In this document: piece by piece, positions 40,495 through 44,566 of the stretch
Numbering within the stretch: position 1 is the stretch's first letter
Layout of the letters: every line of letters starts with the position of its first letter
Assembly: GCA_003141695.1 (NCBI GenBank)
Contig: PLNE01000152.1
Location: 21,629 to 66,194 of the forward strand
Direction of reading: 5' to 3'
Source: Candidatus Dormiibacterota bacterium
Lineage (GTDB): Bacteria > Chloroflexota > Dormibacteria > Aeolococcales > Aeolococcaceae
DNA length: 44,566 nt
The notes under the pieces: generated by a model
Databases searched by the model: none
What the model saw: only the letters and a program-made list of their open reading frames with translations
What the model was told of the DNA's origin: nothing
Made by a program: the position numbers and the translations under genes

Positions 40495-42872
40495 GCCGCT
40501 CGGAGTACGGGCTCATCCTCGACATCCAGGGGGCGCAGAGCGTCGCCCACGGTGAGCGCGGCATCGCCCGTTTCGTGGTCGAGCACGCCGCCGCCCTCAT
40601 GCGTCGGTCTCCCCGGGTGCGACGGCTCCTTCTCAACCCCCTGCAGCCGTTCCCCGGGCACCTCCCCGCAGGCCTCCTCGCTTCGCCGCTGCTCGGCTGG
40701 AGCACGCTCTCCGGGCTGCGGCGGGAGCTCGACTCCGGCGACGTGGCGGTCCATGTGATGTCGCCTTTCGAGCTGCCCGACCCGGCCACGGCGGTGATCC
40801 CCGATCACCTCATGAGGCCCGATGTCCCCCTCATCGTCACCCTCTACGACCTGATCCCCTACCTGATGCAGGAGCGCTACCTCGCCGATCCGGCCTGGAA
40901 GATGCGCTACCTGCAGCGGATCGAGACGATCCGGGGCGCCGATCTGGTCCTCGCGATCTCCGAGGCCACCCGGCAGGACGCCCTCCAGCACCTGGGCATG
41001 GACCCGGATGTGGTGGTGAACATCGGCGGAGGCGTCTCCCCCATCTTCCGGCCCGAGCCGTTCGGAGTTGATGCCTTCGCTGCCGCGTGCAGCGCGGTAT
41101 CGGAGATCCGGCGTCCCTTCTTCTTCTCGGTCGCCGGAGCCGAGTTCCGCAAGAACACCGAGCGGCTCATCGAGGCGTTCGCCGCACTGCCTGCCGGCGT
41201 CCGCCGTCAGCACCAGCTGGTCATCACCTGCGACCTGCCGGCGACCTGGCGCCAGGCCTGGCTCGATCACGCCCGCACCCACGGGTGCGACGACGGTGAC
41301 CTGGTGCTGACCGGGAGGGTCAGCGACGAGCTGCTGGTCCGGCTCTACCGCGGGGCCTCGCTCTTCGTCTTCCCCTCCCTCTACGAGGGCTTCGGTCTCC
41401 CTGTGGCCGAGGCGATCGCCTGCGGCTGCCCGGCGGTGACCTCCAACGTCTCCTCACTCCCCGAGATCCTCGACCACCCGCCGTCGACGTTCGATCCCAC
41501 CGACCCGGCGGACATCAGCAGGGCCATGGAGCTGGGGGTGGGCGATGGCGGCTTCCGCTCCGCACTGCTCGAGGCGGTCGGCAGGCGCGCTCCCCTCTTC
41601 AACTGGGACGCGGTGGCCGACCGGACCCTGGACGCCGTCCGCCGGCGGATCGACTCCCGGCGCTGGCCCGCTCCCCATCACCCCCGGACCAGCCGGCTCC
41701 GGGTGGCCCTGGTGACCCCGTTGCCCCCCGAGATCGGGGGTATCTCCAGCTACAGCGCCCGGCTGCTCCCCGCGCTCGCCGAGCAGATGGATCTCGACGT
41801 CCTCCATCCCAACCCGGACACGCCGGAGGTGCGCGTCCCGGGCGTGCGGATGCTGCCGCTGATCGGCCTTGGCCGCTACGTCAACCCCCACAGCTACGAC
41901 GCCGTGGTGTACGCGATCGGCAACAGCCCGCACCATGTGGCGACCTACGAGAAGCTGCTCGTCCACACCGGCATCGTCTGGCTTCACGACGTCCGCATCC
42001 CCCACCTCATCTGGCACTACGCGGCGAGCCATGGGATCGAGCCGGGCGACTACATCGCCGATCTGCTCCACCGCCACTACGGCATGAGGTATCCGGCGCG
42101 CGCGCTCACCGATTGGAGCGTCGCTCTCTGTGATCGTTACGGCCTGGGGTTGACCCCGGCAGTGGTCCGGGGGTCGCGCGGGGTCATCGTCCACTCCGCC
42201 CTGGCGGAGCGGCTGCTGCGCCTCGACCTGGGGCCCGACGCCTCGCCGCCACCGATCCGGGTGGTGCCCCACGCCGCCGCTCCGCTCCGCCCCGGCGGGC
42301 CGATAGAGCGGAGGACGCCACCCGTGGTCGGCGCTCTCGGGCTGGTCGACGAGAAGAAGTCGCCTCTCCTCCTCCTCGACGCCCTCGCCGAGATCCCTGC
42401 CGGTCACCGGCCGCGGCTGACCTTCGTCGGCCCCTGCGAGCCATGGAAGCGCGAGTGGCTGCTCGGGCATGCGGCCGAGCAGGGGATCGAGGAGTCGGTG
42501 TCGTTCACCGGGCATGTCGACAGCGAGGAGTGGTGGGCGGCGATCGATGCCCTCACCTGCGTCGTCCAGCTCCGGGTGGGAACCAACGGGGAGAGCTCGG
42601 GAAGCATTCGCGACGCCATGGCCCGCGGTGTACCCGTCATCACCAACCAGATCGGCGCCGAGGACGAGCTGCCTCCGGATAGCCTGGTCGCACTTCCCGC
42701 CGATGTCGATGCTTCGCGTCTCGCGGCGGCGATCCTGGAGGTCTGCGACCGGCCGGTCGTGTGGCGCCGGCTCAGCGAGGCGGGGTGGGCGTACAGCGCC
42801 ACCGTGACCGATGACGCCGTCGCCATCGAGCTGGCCGCCGCGATCACCGAGATGGCCGCGCGGGGCAACTGA
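40491..42872 (+). CDS. Two-domain glycosyltransferase (tandem GT4)
   Basis: This 793-residue protein fuses two GT-B transferases. The first (residues 1-395) has VPLIVTLYDLIPYLMQERYL, ISEATRQDAL, FFFSVAGAEFRKNTERLIEAF, then SLFVFPSLYEGFGLPVAEAIACG and CPAVTSNVSSLPEIL. The second (about 405-793) has VALVTPLPPEIGGISSYSARLLPAL at its start. It continues with HDVRIPHLIWHYAA, VVGALGLVDEKKSPLLLLDAL, and GESSGSIRDAMARGVPVITN in the donor site. The E-x7-E pattern of the first domain is intact; in the second the first Glu region is changed to GESSGSIRDAM. It may add two sugars in a row to one acceptor. It lies downstream of the coiled-coil gene by overlap. Confidence 0.88.
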   Translation: MSRSEYGLILDIQGAQSVAHGERGIARFVVEHAAALMRRSPRVRRLLLNPLQPFPGHLPAGLLASPLLGWSTLSGLRRELDSGDVAVHVMSPFELPDPATAVIPDHLMRPDVPLIVTLYDLIPYLMQERYLADPAWKMRYLQRIETIRGADLVLAISEATRQDALQHLGMDPDVVVNIGGGVSPIFRPEPFGVDAFAAACSAVSEIRRPFFFSVAGAEFRKNTERLIEAFAALPAGVRRQHQLVITCDLPATWRQAWLDHARTHGCDDGDLVLTGRVSDELLVRLYRGASLFVFPSLYEGFGLPVAEAIACGCPAVTSNVSSLPEILDHPPSTFDPTDPADISRAMELGVGDGGFRSALLEAVGRRAPLFNWDAVADRTLDAVRRRIDSRRWPAPHHPRTSRLRVALVTPLPPEIGGISSYSARLLPALAEQMDLDVLHPNPDTPEVRVPGVRMLPLIGLGRYVNPHSYDAVVYAIGNSPHHVATYEKLLVHTGIVWLHDVRIPHLIWHYAASHGIEPGDYIADLLHRHYGMRYPARALTDWSVALCDRYGLGLTPAVVRGSRGVIVHSALAERLLRLDLGPDASPPPIRVVPHAAAPLRPGGPIERRTPPVVGALGLVDEKKSPLLLLDALAEIPAGHRPRLTFVGPCEPWKREWLLGHAAEQGIEESVSFTGHVDSEEWWAAIDALTCVVQLRVGTNGESSGSIRDAMARGVPVITNQIGAEDELPPDSLVALPADVDASRLAAAILEVCDRPVVWRRLSEAGWAYSATVTDDAVAIELAAAITEMAARGN

Positions 42873-42884
42873 CGCCGGGCCGGC

Positions 42885-44566
42885 TCAGGGCCCCGCCGCC
42901 GCCTGCACCCCGACCAGCCCGATGGACCGCAGGCGCCCGTCCGGGGGCACCACCGCTGCGGCTCTGCTGCCCTGCAGGGTGAGCAGCGCCGCGTTGCCTG
43001 GCGGGAGGTCCACGGGTACCTCCACGCGAGCGGCGGTCACGGTGGCGGTGGCCAGGACCTGCCCGCCGCTCTCGACCTCCACGGTGTTGGGAGCCAGGTG
43101 CGGGACGGCGACCAGGGTGAGGATGATCCGCGTCACCGATGCTGAGTGGAAGACGAGGAGCTGGCCATCGTCGGTCATCCACTGCACGGGCCCGATGCCC
43201 GTGTCGTCGGAGACGGGGTTGAAGGAGAGCCCGGCGCCGAGTGCGATGACGGCGCCCCCCCGGCTGAGGTCGAGGAAGCTGAAGTCGCCGGAGTCACCCA
43301 CCACGACCCCGGGGCTCACCTCCATCAGCAGGTCGCTCTCGACCACCGCGTAACGGCGCGAGCTGCCATCGAAGAAGCGGGTGGTCGACTGCCCATTGCT
43401 GTACGTGTACACGAGATACGGGAAGTCGAGGTCGGTCATGTCGCGGAGGTCGTACTGGAGCCACACCTGGTCCCAGACCTGGGTGTCCAGCACCATGGCA
43501 TCATGGCCAGCCGGCCCGGCCACCGAGAGGAGCCAGTTCCGTGCGGCGGCGAACTCCTGGGCGTTGTAGATCTCCGAGGCGGCATAGGGGGTGGGGGACG
43601 GGGCGAGGTAGGGGAGCACCGTGTGGACGTTGACGGCGGCGAAGACCACGACGAGTGCCGCTGCCAGCACCGCGGCTGCGGGCCGCAGCCCCCGCCCGAG
43701 ACGCGGCGGGCGCAGGCGCGCGAGGAGGGCGCCGTAGCCCGCAGCCACCGCGAGCATGACCACGGGGAAGGTCACCTGGACCACCTCGCCCTGCCCGTAG
43801 GGGAAGTACCGGATCGTGCTCAGGACGAGCACCAGGGCGGCGATAGAGCCGATGACCAGGCGGAAGAAGCGGCGGGCGGGGCTGATCGCGATCGCGAGGA
43901 GGACGCCCGCGCCGAGGAGCAGGAGCGGCACGTAGCTGACTGGGTCGCCCGGCCCCGGTTCGAGGATGCCGAGGGTGCCCACGTAGTGCGCCGCGATGGT
44001 GCGCAGGGGGACGCCCAGGTAGCTGGCGGCCTGGCCCCCCGACTGGGACACGCCGGCCTCGTTGACGAATGACAGGACCACCCGCACCCAGACCAGCGGT
44101 CCCACCAGGAGGGCCAGCCCTGCCACGGTGGCGCCGGCCCGGAGACTGCGTCCGAGCTGGCCCGGCCGCCGAGCCACGACATACAGGACCGCCGCCAGTG
44201 CGAGGGCGGGAAGGTACTCCGTGTACGTGCAGGCGAGCGCCGTGAGCGCGCCCGCGGCGAGCCAGGCAGGCGGGCGATCCGGTCGCTGGGCGACGGCGTC
44301 GTCCAGGTACCTCCCCGCCACCGCCACCGCGAGCGGGGCCATGGCCAGGCCGAGGGCCCCGGCGCTGTGGGAATACACGACTTCGGATAGCACCACCGAG
44401 GACATGGCCGCGAGGACTGCCGCCGCCACGCCGGTGAGCCGCCGCAGGCGCAGGGTCGTGGCGGCTGCGATCAGTGCACCGGGCAGGAGCAGGACCCACA
44501 GAGCGGCGATCGCGTACCAGGTGACCAGGGGGTCGTGGCCGCTGACGACGGCGACCGCCGCCTGGT
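42885..44566 (-). CDS. Polytopic membrane protein (GT-C-like), start beyond the window
   Basis: The C-terminal about 560 residues are visible. The frame stays open through 44566, where QAAVAVVSGHDPLVTWYAIAALWVLLLPG matches the paralogue at 26616-28805 (about residue 175 on). About eight membrane segments are followed by a soluble domain with VWDQVWLQYDLRDMTDLDFPY and DFSFLDLSRGGAVIALG, also shared. The start is outside, so the N-terminal acidic loop cannot be checked. It converges with the double GT4 gene with a 12-bp gap. A GTG at 44429 is an internal codon, not a start. Confidence 0.68.
   Translation of the reverse strand, partial: QAAVAVVSGHDPLVTWYAIAALWVLLLPGALIAAATTLRLRRLTGVAAAVLAAMSSVVLSEVVYSHSAGALGLAMAPLAVAVAGRYLDDAVAQRPDRPPAWLAAGALTALACTYTEYLPALALAAVLYVVARRPGQLGRSLRAGATVAGLALLVGPLVWVRVVLSFVNEAGVSQSGGQAASYLGVPLRTIAAHYVGTLGILEPGPGDPVSYVPLLLLGAGVLLAIAISPARRFFRLVIGSIAALVLVLSTIRYFPYGQGEVVQVTFPVVMLAVAAGYGALLARLRPPRLGRGLRPAAAVLAAALVVVFAAVNVHTVLPYLAPSPTPYAASEIYNAQEFAAARNWLLSVAGPAGHDAMVLDTQVWDQVWLQYDLRDMTDLDFPYLVYTYSNGQSTTRFFDGSSRRYAVVESDLLMEVSPGVVVGDSGDFSFLDLSRGGAVIALGAGLSFNPVSDDTGIGPVQWMTDDGQLLVFHSASVTRIILTLVAVPHLAPNTVEVESGGQVLATATVTAARVEVPVDLPPGNAALLTLQGSRAAAVVPPDGRLRSIGLVGVQAAAGP

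Noticed and set aside
1-44566. tRNA genes or a nearby replication origin suggested by parAB
   Set aside because: I found no T-loop-like GTTCGA pattern with matching stems, and no dnaA, rpmH, rsmG or DnaA-box cluster in the window.

Overview
This is a very GC-rich bacterial chromosomal window, dense with genes and carrying no rRNA, tRNA or CRISPR array that I can see. It has chromosome-type ParA/ParB, a SUF operon with a Rieske ferredoxin and an Rrf2 regulator, SufU/SufT, a UbiA-type prenyl-phosphate transferase, and many secreted beta-propeller proteins. At least nine genes start 6-9 nt after a TAnnnT or CATAAT hexamer, with no Shine-Dalgarno, which suggests leaderless mRNAs. Together this points to a high-GC Terrabacteria lineage, either Chloroflexota/Ca. 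Dormibacterota-like or deep actinobacterial. The placement is inference.

Layout. 1-1.6 kb: parAB, reading left. Upstream lie two identical split parS-like dyads, and the second overlaps the promoter of a free-standing LAGLIDADG protein gene (1587-1976). 2.0-4.6 kb: an SRPBCC-like protein, a possible micro-ORF with a terminator, then DUF2203, sufT and sufU on the minus strand. 4.8-9.7 kb: a tandem duplication of a [propeller lipoprotein + kelch protein] pair. The second lipoprotein is reduced to a 43-codon in-frame relic and a vapBC toxin-antitoxin pair sits between the copies. 9.7-11.7 kb: an isocitrate/isopropylmalate dehydrogenase family enzyme and a HEAT-repeat protein, convergent. 11.7-18.7 kb: Fe-S biogenesis on the minus strand (iscS, then rrf2-sufC-sufB-sufD-Rieske-sufS). 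18.8-28.8 kb: polytopic membrane proteins, a PAP2 phosphatase/UbiA pair resembling decaprenylphosphoryl-ribose synthesis, and a GT4 glycosyltransferase. 21.2-39.9 kb also holds five large secreted proteins, all on the minus strand. 40.1-44.6 kb: a coiled-coil protein, a double-GT4 glycosyltransferase and a second polytopic membrane protein cut by the window end.

The main novelty candidate is the five-member secreted family (21166-23769, 28915-31128, 31238-34897, 34979-37222, 37251-39860). Each has a different N-terminal module: FG-GAP propeller plus FN3, PQQ-type propeller, a 14-repeat double propeller with Cys pairs plus two IPT/TIG domains, a GH18 chitinase-like domain, or a further extracellular domain. 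All share one C-terminal module of exactly six repeats (D-G-F-G-G-hydrophobic-H-P-F near the start, Y-W-P-G/N-W-D-I near the end). The last repeat ends instead in Y-L/F-P-G/N-Q-D/N-V. This looks like a closed six-unit fold used as a common surface or ligand-binding module. Interspersed glycosyltransferases and lipid-linked sugar genes suggest a cell-surface glycan or envelope locus.
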